64,000 nt of DNA from Sagittula stellata E-37 (lineage in GTDB: Bacteria > Pseudomonadota > Alphaproteobacteria > Rhodobacterales > Rhodobacteraceae). A program made the position numbers and the translations under genes. The notes beneath the pieces were generated by a model. It saw only the letters and a program-made list of their open reading frames with translations, had not been told where the DNA came from and made no database searches. Positions within the stretch are counted from its first letter, which is position 1. Every line of letters starts with the position of its first letter. This document shows, in pieces, positions 8,058-16,595 of this stretch. The stretch lies in NCBI RefSeq assembly GCF_039724765.1, contig NZ_CP155730.1:124001-188000 (forward strand), written 5' to 3'.

Positions 8058-8588
8058 ATGCAAGACAACGGGCTTCCGATCACGGCGTTGTCAGGCTTTC
8101 CGGGTGTAGGAAAGACCACCGTTGGGCGTTTTGACAGTCTGCTCATCGAATCCTTCGGGATGCCCGAGCCGTTCCCCGTGCCGACCACCCTCGCGTTTCG
8201 CGACGAGGCTGGCCACAGTCTGTCCGACGTTGCGCGGTTGCATAACATGGTCACGGTGGCCGACGCGATAAATCCGCTTCGCGACTTTTCCGGCCACCAT
8301 TGCCAGTCGGACAAGGGTGAAACCGCAGGCGGCGGCGACATGCGCACCGATGTGCATCTGCTCACGGACCAGAACGACTTCGCCGATGGGGTGGTGCTGA
8401 ACCAGGTCACGGATGCCGGCCCTCAGCGCGTCGATGCCGTGCGTCCGGTCGTCGAGGCGGGCATCGACATGCCCAAGTTGCAAAAGAGGCTGGACGATTG
8501 CCTGATGGACGGGGCCACCGGGCCGGACGTCCTGCCGGACCCGCCCGATCCCTTTCCGCTTTGGCGCCGCGCCGAGGAGGCGGCGTGA
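8058..8588 (+). pseudogene. Internally deleted COG0523 (ZigA/CobW-type) zinc GTPase
   Basis: The 176-codon frame keeps recognisable pieces of a roughly 400-residue ZigA-like metallochaperone GTPase. These are Walker A (SGFPGVGKTT, residues 12-21), the LLIESFGMPEPFPVPTT block, SLSDVARLHNMVTVADAIN, and the C-terminal LQKRLDDCLM...DPFPLW. About 70 residues after Walker A are missing, including the CxCC metal motif. A second gap of over 100 residues follows the VLNQVTDAGP block, which has Gln where the NKxD guanine-binding motif has Lys. The ribosome-binding site (GAGAGGG) and the overlap with DUF1826 (TGATG) are intact. It probably cannot work as a zinc chaperone but may still drive translation of the next gene. 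Confidence 0.7.
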
Positions 8589-9199
8589 TGCTGGATCTGC
8601 CCAGGATCGCCACGGCGATGAACGCCAGCGCTGACCCGCGCGTGTTGCAGACACTCGGGATGGACGGGGTCTCGCTGGCGCTTTGGCAGCGGGACTTGCC
8701 CGAAGGGTTGGCGGACTGGCTGGACTTACTCTCCCCCGACCAGTTGCCGCAAATGCGCGCCACAATGCCCGCGTCAAAGGTGGCCAAGGCGGTACGCGAG
8801 GCCTGCCATGCTGACCACGCGGCAGCGCAGGCAGAGTGCTTTGCCGAAGAGATCGCGACCATCGCGCGGCACGCGACATTGGCACTCGGCGCCCCCCTTC
8901 TGGAGGTCCGCCTGAAAGTCGCTACTGGCCAATCCTGCCCGAAATGGCACGTCGATGCGGTGGCGGGTCGGGTGCTTTGCACACTGCGCGGACCGGGAAC
9001 GGAATACGGCCCGATCGACGCGGATGGCCACGCGCAGAGCGTGCACCAGATGGCGCGGGGCGCGGTGGCGGCTTTTCGCGGCGCACTCTGGCCCGGGCGG
9101 GAACTGGCCGGGATCGTGCATCGCTCGCCGCCCGCAACCGACGGCGCACCGCGCCTGCTGCTGGTCATCGACCCGGTGGACGACTGGGGGCGCTGTTGA
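8588..9199 (+). CDS. DUF1826 family protein, zinc-regulon companion
   Basis: A 203-residue protein starting MLDLPRIATAMNAS, one base inside the upstream stop. The block CPKWHVDAVAGRVLCTLRGPGTEY is the conserved core of DUF1826, with His and Cys residues that could bind metal. From known genomes, DUF1826 genes accompany COG0523 genes in Zur regulons; the biochemical role is unproven. Here it is the middle gene of three overlapping ORFs and is likely expressed under zinc limitation from the Zur-like site upstream. It looks intact although its usual partner is decayed. Confidence 0.75.
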   Translation: MLDLPRIATAMNASADPRVLQTLGMDGVSLALWQRDLPEGLADWLDLLSPDQLPQMRATMPASKVAKAVREACHADHAAAQAECFAEEIATIARHATLALGAPLLEVRLKVATGQSCPKWHVDAVAGRVLCTLRGPGTEYGPIDADGHAQSVHQMARGAVAAFRGALWPGRELAGIVHRSPPATDGAPRLLLVIDPVDDWGRC

Positions 9200-9483
9200 T
9201 GCGACCGTGCTCGAACCTCGGGAAAACCCGCCAGCGCCAGAGCCGCCGCAGCGGCGATCCGATGCGCGCCTTTGATGCGCTGCCCGTCCCTTTGCGCCGC
9301 TGGATGGCTCAGGCCGCGCTGCCGTGGTCGCCCACCTCGTGTCGCCGCATCTGGACCCGCGCCCGCAAGCGCGGTGAGGCGGTGGAGGTCGTGCTAGAGC
9401 GACTGACCCGCGCCGAGGCCGCCTGCCTCGCTCGTGAAAGGTTTGCGCGCCAGTTCTCCGCCGGTGCTGAAGACAACACCTGA
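9199..9483 (+). CDS. Small basic protein, DUF6525-like
   Basis: A 94-residue, Arg-rich protein whose start overlaps the DUF1826 stop (TGATG). The core FDALPVPLRRWMAQAALPWS followed by SCRRIWTRARKRG resembles the DUF6525 family of Rhodobacteraceae, usually found beside COG0523 and DUF1826. There is no signal peptide or membrane segment. The family assignment is from memory of similar proteins and the function is unknown. Confidence 0.6.
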   Translation: MRPCSNLGKTRQRQSRRSGDPMRAFDALPVPLRRWMAQAALPWSPTSCRRIWTRARKRGEAVEVVLERLTRAEAACLARERFARQFSAGAEDNT

Positions 9484-9537
9484 AACAAGGATCCGGAAGA
9501 TAGAACGAAACGCCTCTCTCAAAGCCGCCCTGCTGGC

Positions 9538-9783
9538 ATGATTGCGGCCCTGCCTCTCGCTGTCATGGCGCAAGACGACACGTTGACCGTTGCCGCGCAG
9601 TTCGAGCTTCTGCGTCCGGAGCCCTCGACCTCCAGCTATGTCTTCGCCCGCTTGGGGCTGGTCGAGATGCTGGTGAATGCCGAACAGATCCCAAGTCCCG
9701 GCCAACAACTGGTAGATGCGCCCGCCCGTTGTGGGGTTGGACGTGATCGTCGACCGTTTCCAGACTATCTGCTGACGGGATAG
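9538..9783 (+). pseudogene. Peptide/nickel ABC transporter substrate-binding protein remnant
   Basis: The frame encodes a short signal-like stretch, then DTLTVAAQFELLRPEPSTSS and YVFARLGLVEMLVNA. This is the N-terminal pattern of family-5 substrate-binding proteins (mature start, then a region ending in VETLVxA). The homology stops abruptly after about 55 residues and the rest is unrelated. No permease or ATPase gene is nearby. It is a truncated relic. Confidence 0.5.
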
Positions 9784-9822
9784 AGCCGGGGCGGCTCCGA
9801 TCCGTCCCCGGCACTCCATGGG

Positions 9823-11094
9823 TCAGTCCTTGCGCAGGTCATCCAGCAGTTTGCGGGCTTCGGCCTCCGTCACGCGGCTATGGGCGCGCAGGCCAGCTGC
9901 GACGGCCTCGATCTCGTCGCCTTCCGCGCCGGCGGCGATGGCCACGTTCTGTGCGTGCAGCGCCATGTGGCCCTTCTGGATACCGTCCGTCGCCAATGCC
10001 CGCAGCGCGCCGAAGTTCTGCGCCAGGCCGACGGCGGCGGTGATGCGCGCCAGCTTCTCGGCACTGTCGGCACCGAGGATCTTCAGGGAAAGCTGTGCTA
10101 CCGGATGCACCCGGGTCGCGCCGCCGACGATGCCCAGCGAGAGCGGCAGTTCGATGGTCCCGGCAAGATCGCCCTCGGCGGTCTTCTCCCAATGGGTGAG
10201 CGGGCCGTACTGGCCACCGTGCGCGGCATAGGCATGGGCGCCGGACTCGATGGCGCGGGTGTCGTTGCCGGTGGCCAGCACCACCGCAGAAATGCCGTTC
10301 ATGATGCCCTTGTTGTGGGTTGTCGCGCGGTAGGGATCGGCTTCCGCGAATTCGGCCCCTAGCAGCATCGCCTCCACCACCTCCGGTCCGCCGATCTGGT
10401 CGGCGGGCCAGACGGCGCGGGCGCGGGTCAGGCGGCGGTCGGCAAGGTTCGACAGGATGCGCAGCAGAGGCCGCGCGCCCGTCCAGCCTGCCAGCACGGG
10501 CGCCACACGTTCGGCCATGGAGTTGACGGCATTGGCCCCCATCGCGTCCAGCGTGTCGACCACAAGGTGCACGATCACCATCGTGCCGGAACGCGCCTCC
10601 ACAAGCCGCACGTCGACCTCGCGCAGGCCGCCGCCAAGCGAGGTGAGCTGCGGGTCGACTTCGTCGCAGAGCGCGCGGATCTCGTCGGTGCGGCCAAGGA
10701 TCTGCGCGCGGGCGTTGCGCGGATCGCTCAGGCCGCAAAGCTGCACCTGAGCGATGGTCAGCGAGCCGGAGTAGGAAGTGAAGAAGCCGCCGGTGTCCCG
10801 GCAGCGCTTGGCGGAATTGCAGACCGCCGCGATGACGGAGCTTTCCTCGGTCGCCATGGGCACGAGCATCTCTTCGCCATCGACGATCATGTTGGTGGCA
10901 AGCCCGAGCGGCACTGGCATCACACCGATGGCGTTCTCGATCAGCCGGTCGACGAGGCCGCCCTCGATCGGGCCGAGGTTGTCAAAGAGCTGCAGCGCCT
11001 CGGCGTTTCCGCCAAGCCGTTCAGCGAGGATGCCGATGCGCTCTTCGCGGCTGGCTTGAGCGAAACCGGGCAGGCGGGACGTGTGGTCTGTCAT
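9823..11094 (-). CDS. mvaA: Degradative (class II) hydroxymethylglutaryl-CoA reductase
   Basis: A 423-residue protein, the usual class II length. It carries ENAIGVMPVPLGLATNM near the start, the catalytic Glu83 in ATEESSV, Lys263 in HNKGIMNG, Asp279 in ATGNDTR, and His381 in GHMALH; all four catalytic residues of the Pseudomonas mevalonii enzyme are present. Class II enzymes usually oxidise mevalonate with CoA and NAD+ to HMG-CoA. Alphaproteobacteria mostly make isoprenoids by the MEP route, and no other mevalonate-pathway gene is here, so a catabolic role is likely. It is the last gene of the TRAP-SDR-mvaA operon, 28 bp after the SDR, with an AGGAG ribosome-binding site. Confidence 0.92.
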   Translation of the reverse strand: MTDHTSRLPGFAQASREERIGILAERLGGNAEALQLFDNLGPIEGGLVDRLIENAIGVMPVPLGLATNMIVDGEEMLVPMATEESSVIAAVCNSAKRCRDTGGFFTSYSGSLTIAQVQLCGLSDPRNARAQILGRTDEIRALCDEVDPQLTSLGGGLREVDVRLVEARSGTMVIVHLVVDTLDAMGANAVNSMAERVAPVLAGWTGARPLLRILSNLADRRLTRARAVWPADQIGGPEVVEAMLLGAEFAEADPYRATTHNKGIMNGISAVVLATGNDTRAIESGAHAYAAHGGQYGPLTHWEKTAEGDLAGTIELPLSLGIVGGATRVHPVAQLSLKILGADSAEKLARITAAVGLAQNFGALRALATDGIQKGHMALHAQNVAIAAGAEGDEIEAVAAGLRAHSRVTEAEARKLLDDLRKD

Positions 11095-11122
11095 GAGGGG
11101 CTCCTGCGAGGGAAGGGCGGGG

Positions 11123-11887
11123 TCAGCCGCGAATGAGATAGCCGCCGTCCACGGGGATCGCGGCCCCCGTGACGAAACGTGCCGCCGGCGATGCGAGGAA
11201 AAGCACTGTGCCGGCCATTTCTTCCGGCAGGCCCCAGCGGCCCAGTGGCGTGCGGGAGGTGACGCGGGCGTCGAGCCCGGGCATGTCCTTGCGGGCCTGC
11301 AGGGTCAGCGGCGTGTCGATCCAACCCGGCAGAATGGTGTTGGCGCGGATGCCGTCCGACGCCCAGGACACGGCGAGGCTGCGGGTGAGTTGTACCACCC
11401 CGCCCTTGGCCGCGGCGTAGGCGCTGCTGGCCTCGTTCGCGAGAACGGACATCATGGAACCCACGGTCACGATGCAACCCTCGCCGCTTTCCTTCAACAG
11501 GGGATAGAGCGCGCGGCAGGTCAGGAAGACCGAGGTCAGGTTGGTGTCGATCACCGCTTCCCAGTCGTCTAGGGTCAGGTCCTCGGGCGGCATCCGGCGG
11601 TTGGTCCCGGCGGCGCAGACCAGCGTGTCGAAGCCGCCCAGAAGGTCCGTCACGGCCATTTCCAGCCGCGCCGCGCCGTCTTCGGACCCGGCGTCCCCGG
11701 CGACGAAATGCACCGTGCCGTGGGGCGTCAGGGCGGCGAGGGCCTCGGCGCCGCGCGCCTCCGACCGGCCGGTGATGATCACCTCCACACCGGCCTCGAG
11801 GAAGGCCCGCGCGATGGCGAGGCCGATGCCGCTGGTGCCGCCGGTCACGACGGCACGACGGCCTTTCAGGTCGAACAGGTCAGACAT
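11123..11887 (-). CDS. Short-chain dehydrogenase/reductase in the TRAP-mvaA operon
   Basis: A 254-residue classical SDR: nucleotide motif TGGTSGIG near residue 15, the NAG-equivalent CAAG, catalytic Ser in VGSMMSV, and YAAAK as the Tyr-Lys pair, ending with a dinucleotide-fold C-terminus (PVDGGYLIRG). The N-terminal region suggests gluconate-5-dehydrogenase-like or 3-oxoacyl reductase relatives. It lies between dctM (8 bp away) and mvaA, so it probably acts on the compound imported by the TRAP system or on a product of HMG-CoA reductase. The start at 11887 replaces a longer frame that overlaps dctM. Confidence 0.85.
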   Translation of the reverse strand: MSDLFDLKGRRAVVTGGTSGIGLAIARAFLEAGVEVIITGRSEARGAEALAALTPHGTVHFVAGDAGSEDGAARLEMAVTDLLGGFDTLVCAAGTNRRMPPEDLTLDDWEAVIDTNLTSVFLTCRALYPLLKESGEGCIVTVGSMMSVLANEASSAYAAAKGGVVQLTRSLAVSWASDGIRANTILPGWIDTPLTLQARKDMPGLDARVTSRTPLGRWGLPEEMAGTVLFLASPAARFVTGAAIPVDGGYLIRG

Positions 11888-11895
11888 GGATGTCC

Positions 11896-13239
11896 TCAGT
11901 TTCCAAGCGCCGCGGGCAGCCACAGCACAAGCGATGGGAACAGGATGCAGAGCATCAGCCCGAAGATCTGGATCAGCACGAAGGGCACGATGCCGCGGTA
12001 GATCTGGCCGATGCCCAGTTCCGGCGGCGCGATGCCCCTCAGGTAGAACAGCGCGTATCCGAAAGGTGGCGTCAGGAACGATGTCTGGAGGTTGACCGCC
12101 ACGAGCACCGCGAACCACGTCAGGGTAATGCCGGAGTTGCCCAGCCCGAAATCCAGCCCCGCGATGATCGGCGCAAAGAGCGGCAGCACCACGTAGGAGA
12201 TCTCGATCCATTCGAGGAAGAAGCCCAGCACGAAGATCAGCGCCATGATGAGGAACAACGTCTGGTAGGGACCCGACGCGATGGCCATCACCGCGTCCTC
12301 GATCATGTAGTCGCCGCCCACGCGCTTGAAGATCGCCGAGAAGACGGTGGCGCCGATAGCGACCGACAGGATCATGGCGCTGGTGAGCGCGGTTTCCTGC
12401 ACGCACTCGACGAGGTTCTTGCGGGTGAGCTGCCCCATGACGGCGGCGAGCAGCGTGGCCCCCAGCGCACCGATGGCGGCAGCCTCGGTCGGGGTGGCGA
12501 CACCCGCGACGATGGAGCCCAGGACACCCAGGATCAGCAGGACCGGCGCCACCAGGTGCTTGGCCAGCGTGACGATCAGTTCGCCGATCGGGGTGGCCTC
12601 GGACTTCGGTGCCGGGGGCGCCTTCGACGGGTCGAGCCAGGTGGTCACGAGGATGTAGGTGGCGTAGAGTCCGCCCAGCACGACGCCGGGTATCACCGCG
12701 CCCATGAACAGGTCGCCGATGGAGATCGACAGGATGTCCCCCACGAGGACCAGCATGATGGAGGGCGGAATGAGGATGCCCAACGTCCCCGCGGAACAGA
12801 TCGTCCCGGCGGCCAGCGACATGGAGTAGTTCTGCTTGATCATCACCGGCAGCGCCATCAGGCCCAGCATGACGACGGAGGCCCCGATGATCCCGGTGGA
12901 GGCTGCCATGACGACACCCACGATGGTCACCGACAGGGCAAGCCCGCCAGGTCGTTGCGCAAACATCTTTTCCAAAGACAGCAGCAGGTTCTTGGCGATG
13001 TCGGATTTCTCCAGCATCAGGCCCATGAACACGAAGAGCGGCACCGCCAGCATCAGCCAGTTGGTGAGCGTGCCGGTGAAGATGCGCGACGACACCGTGT
13101 TCAGGAACAAAAGCGGCACGTCGCCGATGAAGGTGAAGAGGATGCCGACACCCGCCAGCACGAAGGCGACCGGGTAGCCCGAGAAGATGCCGGCGATCAG
13201 CACCCCGACCATGGCAAGGGGAAGCACGTATTCAGCCAT
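11896..13239 (-). CDS. TRAP transporter large permease (DctM)
   Basis: A 447-residue protein with about 12-13 hydrophobic segments and DctM features such as the GxPVAF start (GYPVAFVLAG) and the TEAAAIGALGA loop. DctM couples sodium entry to solute transport in the inner membrane. It overlaps dctQ by 8 bp. From the operon, the solute may be mevalonate or a related hydroxy acid. Confidence 0.92.
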   Translation of the reverse strand: MAEYVLPLAMVGVLIAGIFSGYPVAFVLAGVGILFTFIGDVPLLFLNTVSSRIFTGTLTNWLMLAVPLFVFMGLMLEKSDIAKNLLLSLEKMFAQRPGGLALSVTIVGVVMAASTGIIGASVVMLGLMALPVMIKQNYSMSLAAGTICSAGTLGILIPPSIMLVLVGDILSISIGDLFMGAVIPGVVLGGLYATYILVTTWLDPSKAPPAPKSEATPIGELIVTLAKHLVAPVLLILGVLGSIVAGVATPTEAAAIGALGATLLAAVMGQLTRKNLVECVQETALTSAMILSVAIGATVFSAIFKRVGGDYMIEDAVMAIASGPYQTLFLIMALIFVLGFFLEWIEISYVVLPLFAPIIAGLDFGLGNSGITLTWFAVLVAVNLQTSFLTPPFGYALFYLRGIAPPELGIGQIYRGIVPFVLIQIFGLMLCILFPSLVLWLPAALGN

Positions 13240-13831
13240 TCCGGTCCTCGTGTGCTGCGTGTTCTGCGTGCGCGGGCGAGAAGATGCGCCCGAGATGGAT
13301 CAGGATGCGGCCGATCCCGGTGATCCCGAGAAAGACGAACCCGAGCGGCAGGAACGATTTGATCAGGTAACGGTCGGTCAGCCCGCCGTAGTCGGAGCGT
13401 TCGCCGGTGTTAAAGGAAAACTCCACGAAGTTGAGGCTCAGCCAGCCGATGATGACGCAGAAGGGGAGCAGGAAGATGACGTCGCCCAAGAGGTCGAGCA
13501 CCGCCTTACCGCGCGTCGAGAGCTTGTCATAGACAAGATCCACCCGGACGTGCTGATCCTGCGCGAGGGCATAGGACATGCCCAGCATGATGATGATGGC
13601 CAGAAGGTGCCACTGCAGCTCGGCAAGGCCGGTCAGGGTCAGCTCGGTGCCGAACAGCGGCAGGTCGGTCTGCCACGTGGCGATCTGGCCCACATGCATG
13701 AGCGACCCGATCACGGCCACGAGCACAAGCGCGATCATCGGCAGCAAGAGCCACGCCGCGGCGCGTCCTGGCCATGCGCCCGTTTGCACGAGCGCATGGC
13801 CGACGCGCTCCAGTCTGGAACGCGAAGTCAT
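13232..13831 (-). CDS. TRAP transporter small permease (DctQ)
   Basis: A 199-residue protein with four membrane segments, the DctQ motif HVRVDLVYDKLS after the second or third helix, and an acidic/His tail. It forms the membrane complex with DctM. It overlaps dctM by 8 bp, and the binding-protein stop is 7 bp upstream, so the dctP-dctQ-dctM order is tight. Confidence 0.9.
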   Translation of the reverse strand: MTSRSRLERVGHALVQTGAWPGRAAAWLLLPMIALVLVAVIGSLMHVGQIATWQTDLPLFGTELTLTGLAELQWHLLAIIIMLGMSYALAQDQHVRVDLVYDKLSTRGKAVLDLLGDVIFLLPFCVIIGWLSLNFVEFSFNTGERSDYGGLTDRYLIKSFLPLGFVFLGITGIGRILIHLGRIFSPAHAEHAAHEDRNG

Positions 13832-13838
13832 GGCAGGA

Positions 13839-14873
13839 TCAGTTCGCTGCGGGGATCTGCTGCAGGTCGTTCCAGACCTGTGCCTTGGCCATGTAGTCCT
13901 GGATGGACTGGTACGCCTCGGCGACGATCGGGTCGGCGGCGGCGGCCTCTTCCAGAACTTCGGTGGACGCTTCGCGCAGCGCGGCCAGAACCTCGTCCGG
14001 GAAGCGCTTGGTCTCGACGCCCATCGAGCGGAACTCCTCGATGATCTCGCCCTGCGGTTCCGGTGCCGCGGCCAGCGACCAGGTCACGGTCGCCTTGCAG
14101 GCAGTCATGATCTGCTCCTGCACTTCTTCGCCGAAGCCGTCCCAGACGTCCATGTTCACGATCAGGGAGTTCCAGCTTGCAGGCTGATGCCAGCCCGGGA
14201 AGTAGTAGTACTTCGCGATCTCGGCAAAGCCGAGCGACTTGTCCACCACGGGCAGCGAGAATTCGGTCGCGTCGATGCGGCCACGTTCGAGCGCGACGTA
14301 CAGCTCACCGCCGGGGATCAGCTGGGTCGATGCGCCCAGCTTGTTCAGCACCTGGCCGCCCATGCCGGAAATCCGCATGCGAAGGCCCTGCAGGTCCTCG
14401 ACGGTGTTGATCTCCTTGTTGAACCAGCCGCCCGGCTCGGGCGCGGTGACGTGGCAGGGCAGCAGTTTGACGTTCAGCGGGGTGTAGGCCTTCTGGACGA
14501 TCTCCATGCCGCCGCCTTCCCACATCCAGCCGGTGAACAGGTCCGGGCCGGGGCCGAAGGGCATGGCACCTGCAAGCGCGGCAACCGGGATCGTACCCCC
14601 CCAGTAACCGATGAAGTCCCAGCCCGCCGGGATCGCACCGGAACTGACCTGGTTCAGCACTTCCAGCGCCGGGACAAGGTCGCCCGCGCCGTGCACGCGC
14701 AGTTTCACTTCGCCATGCGTGGCAATATCGATGTTCTTCGCCAGAACTTCCGCGCCCTCACCGAGGAACGGCATGTTCTTGGGGAATGTGCTGGCTACGT
14801 CGAGCGTCTCGGCCTGCACGAAGCTGGCGGTGGAAATGGCGAGCGCTGCAGTCAGTGTCGCAACAGTTTTCAA
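13839..14873 (-). CDS. TRAP transporter substrate-binding protein (DctP)
   Basis: About 344 residues with a Sec signal peptide (MKTVATLTAALAISTASFVQA). DctP features include the conserved Arg region in LQGLRMRISGMGGQVLNKLG and the VALERGRIDATEF block that shapes the carboxylate pocket. The preferred start is the TTG at 14873, 7 bases after GGGAGGAC; an in-frame TTG at 14888 falls in that ribosome-binding site. Some roseobacter TRAP binding proteins next to HMG-CoA reductase genes have been shown to bind mevalonate. The same arrangement here makes mevalonate the leading guess, without direct proof. Confidence 0.88.
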   Translation of the reverse strand: MKTVATLTAALAISTASFVQAETLDVASTFPKNMPFLGEGAEVLAKNIDIATHGEVKLRVHGAGDLVPALEVLNQVSSGAIPAGWDFIGYWGGTIPVAALAGAMPFGPGPDLFTGWMWEGGGMEIVQKAYTPLNVKLLPCHVTAPEPGGWFNKEINTVEDLQGLRMRISGMGGQVLNKLGASTQLIPGGELYVALERGRIDATEFSLPVVDKSLGFAEIAKYYYFPGWHQPASWNSLIVNMDVWDGFGEEVQEQIMTACKATVTWSLAAAPEPQGEIIEEFRSMGVETKRFPDEVLAALREASTEVLEEAAAADPIVAEAYQSIQDYMAKAQVWNDLQQIPAAN

Positions 14874-15010
14874 GTCGTGTCCTCCCAAATAGGTCCGCCC
14901 GGTGTCTCCTCCCCGGGTCGGATAGATCTGATTCGCCCCAGCAAGGGGCCGGTGGCATCGCAGGTTTTCCTTGCCTCGCTTGACTTTGCCCTAGGCGCTC
15001 GGCACACTGC

Positions 15011-15021
15011 GATCTCAGATC
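15011..15021. promoter_or_regulatory. Small palindrome in the GntR divergent promoter region
   Basis: GATCT-C-AGATC is a perfect dyad 24 bp before the GntR start. A related AGATCTGAT sequence occurs near 14925, close to the dctP side. The 170-bp gap serves both operons, so an operator for the GntR protein is expected here. This is the only clear dyad, but it is short. Confidence 0.25.
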
Positions 15022-15044
15022 AACGATAACCAAAGGGCGCCACG

Positions 15045-15764
15045 ATGCAAGGCGATTCCGTCACCGGCCTCGATTCCATTACAACGCCCCTTCAGCGCGA
15101 CAGCCTTCAGCAACAGATCTACAACAGGCTCTTCAACGGGCTTGTGACGGGCGCCTATCTGCCGGGCGACGTCATCTCTTCGCGGCGGATGGCGCAGCAA
15201 CTCGGGGTCAGCGCGATGCCGGTGCGCGAAGCGTTGACGCGGCTCACCGCCGAAGGCGCGCTGGAACTGACGAGCAGCCGCACGCTTCAGGTCCGCACGC
15301 TCACACCCGAGAATTTCGACGAGGTCACCGCCCTCCGCATCGCCAACGAGGGCATGGCCGCCGAACGCGCCGCGCGGCAGGTCACCGCCGCCGACATCGG
15401 CCGTGTGCGCGCCCTCCACAAGGAGCTTTCGCGCGCCGCGGAAGGGCAGGAGACCGACCGTTACCTTGCCGCGAACGCTGCGTTTCACGGCGGGATCTAC
15501 CGCGCCGCGCACTGGCCGCTTCTGATGGACATCATCAAGCGGCTGTGGCTGGCGGTCGGCCCCTCGATCCGGGTGAGCGTGCCGGACCACCATCATATGG
15601 CGACCTCGATGACGTTTCACGACGCAGCACTTGCCGCGCTCGAAGCGCGCGACGCGGAAGGACTCCGGACCGCCATCGTCGAAGACATCCGTACCGCGGC
15701 CACCGATATCCGTGCCCGGCTCGAGGAAGAGGCCGGCCCGGCGCCCGACCAACAGGGCGGCTGA
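15045..15764 (+). CDS. GntR-family regulator, FadR/FCD subfamily
   Basis: A 239-residue protein. The N-terminal winged helix spans about residues 15-85 (IYNRLFNGLVTGAYLPGD, then QQLGVSAMPVREALTRL). The C-terminal all-helical FCD domain carries metal-binding His residues (NAAFHGGIYRAAHWP, TFHDAALAALEARD). Members bind carboxylates and usually repress neighbouring catabolic genes. It faces the TRAP-SDR-mvaA operon and heads the SDR/BKACE operon, so it likely controls both. AAAGGG upstream supports the start. Confidence 0.9.
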   Translation: MQGDSVTGLDSITTPLQRDSLQQQIYNRLFNGLVTGAYLPGDVISSRRMAQQLGVSAMPVREALTRLTAEGALELTSSRTLQVRTLTPENFDEVTALRIANEGMAAERAARQVTAADIGRVRALHKELSRAAEGQETDRYLAANAAFHGGIYRAAHWPLLMDIIKRLWLAVGPSIRVSVPDHHHMATSMTFHDAALAALEARDAEGLRTAIVEDIRTAATDIRARLEEEAGPAPDQQGG

Positions 15765-15815
15765 CGCCGTCCCGGCCATTGCGCCGGACATCACCACAGG
15801 GAGGACACCACAATC

Positions 15816-16595
15816 ATGAGCATTCTCGGATCATTGACGCCTGCCAAGGGCCTGCGCGTCCTGATCACCGCCGGGGCAGGGGGCATCGGTCAGGCCATTG
15901 CCCGCGGCTTTGTCGAAACCGGCGCCCGCGTTCACATCTCGGACATCGACGAGGCGACGGTCAATGCCGCGACCGGCGGCGCGATCACCGGCAGCGTGGC
16001 TAACGCCGCCGACGAGGCGCAGACGAAGGCCCTGTTCGAGGAAGCGCGCGAGCAGATGGGCGGTCTCGACGTGGTCGTCGCCAACGCCGGTGTGGCCGGG
16101 CCGACCTCCCGCGTGGGAGAGATCAGCCAGGCCGACTGGGACGAATGCCTCGAGATCAACCTGCGCGGTGCCTACCTGGCCGCCCGCTTCGGTGAGGCCG
16201 AGCTGAAGGCCAACAAGGGCCTGTTCATCGCCATGGCCTCGGTCGCCGGGCGGCTGCCCTATGCCTTCCGCACGCCCTACGCCGCGTCGAAATGGGGCGT
16301 GATCGGACTGGCCAAGAGCCTCGCCGCCGAGATGGGGCCGGACGGCGTGCGCGCCAACGCGATCCTGCCCGGCATCGTAAAGGGCCCGCGCATCGACAGG
16401 GTGATCCAGGCCCGTGCCGACCAGGTGGGCGTCTCTTTCGAAGAGATGCGCGAGCAGTACCTCGCAAAGGTCTCGCTCCGCCGGATGGTGACGGCCGAGG
16501 ACATCGCCGCCATGTGCCTGTTTCTCGCCAGCCCGGGCGGCAGCAATGTGTCGGGTCAGGCGCTCAGCGTCTGCGGCAACGTGGAGACGCTGTGA
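15816..16595 (+). CDS. Short-chain dehydrogenase/reductase
   Basis: A 259-residue classical SDR with TAGAGGIG (cofactor loop), the VVANAG motif, catalytic Ser in AMASVAG, and YAASK. The start follows a strong GGGAGG site. It overlaps the next gene by one base. Its neighbours, a 3-hydroxyacyl-CoA-dehydrogenase-like enzyme and a beta-keto acid cleavage enzyme, suggest oxidation of a hydroxy acid on the same route. The substrate is unknown. Confidence 0.87.
   Translation: MSILGSLTPAKGLRVLITAGAGGIGQAIARGFVETGARVHISDIDEATVNAATGGAITGSVANAADEAQTKALFEEAREQMGGLDVVVANAGVAGPTSRVGEISQADWDECLEINLRGAYLAARFGEAELKANKGLFIAMASVAGRLPYAFRTPYAASKWGVIGLAKSLAAEMGPDGVRANAILPGIVKGPRIDRVIQARADQVGVSFEEMREQYLAKVSLRRMVTAEDIAAMCLFLASPGGSNVSGQALSVCGNVETL

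Noticed and set aside
11890..13323. A 477-codon plus-strand ORF rich in Gln, His, Asp and Arg
   Set aside because: It is antisense to dctM; the composition is what the reverse of a hydrophobic gene gives, and there are no motifs.
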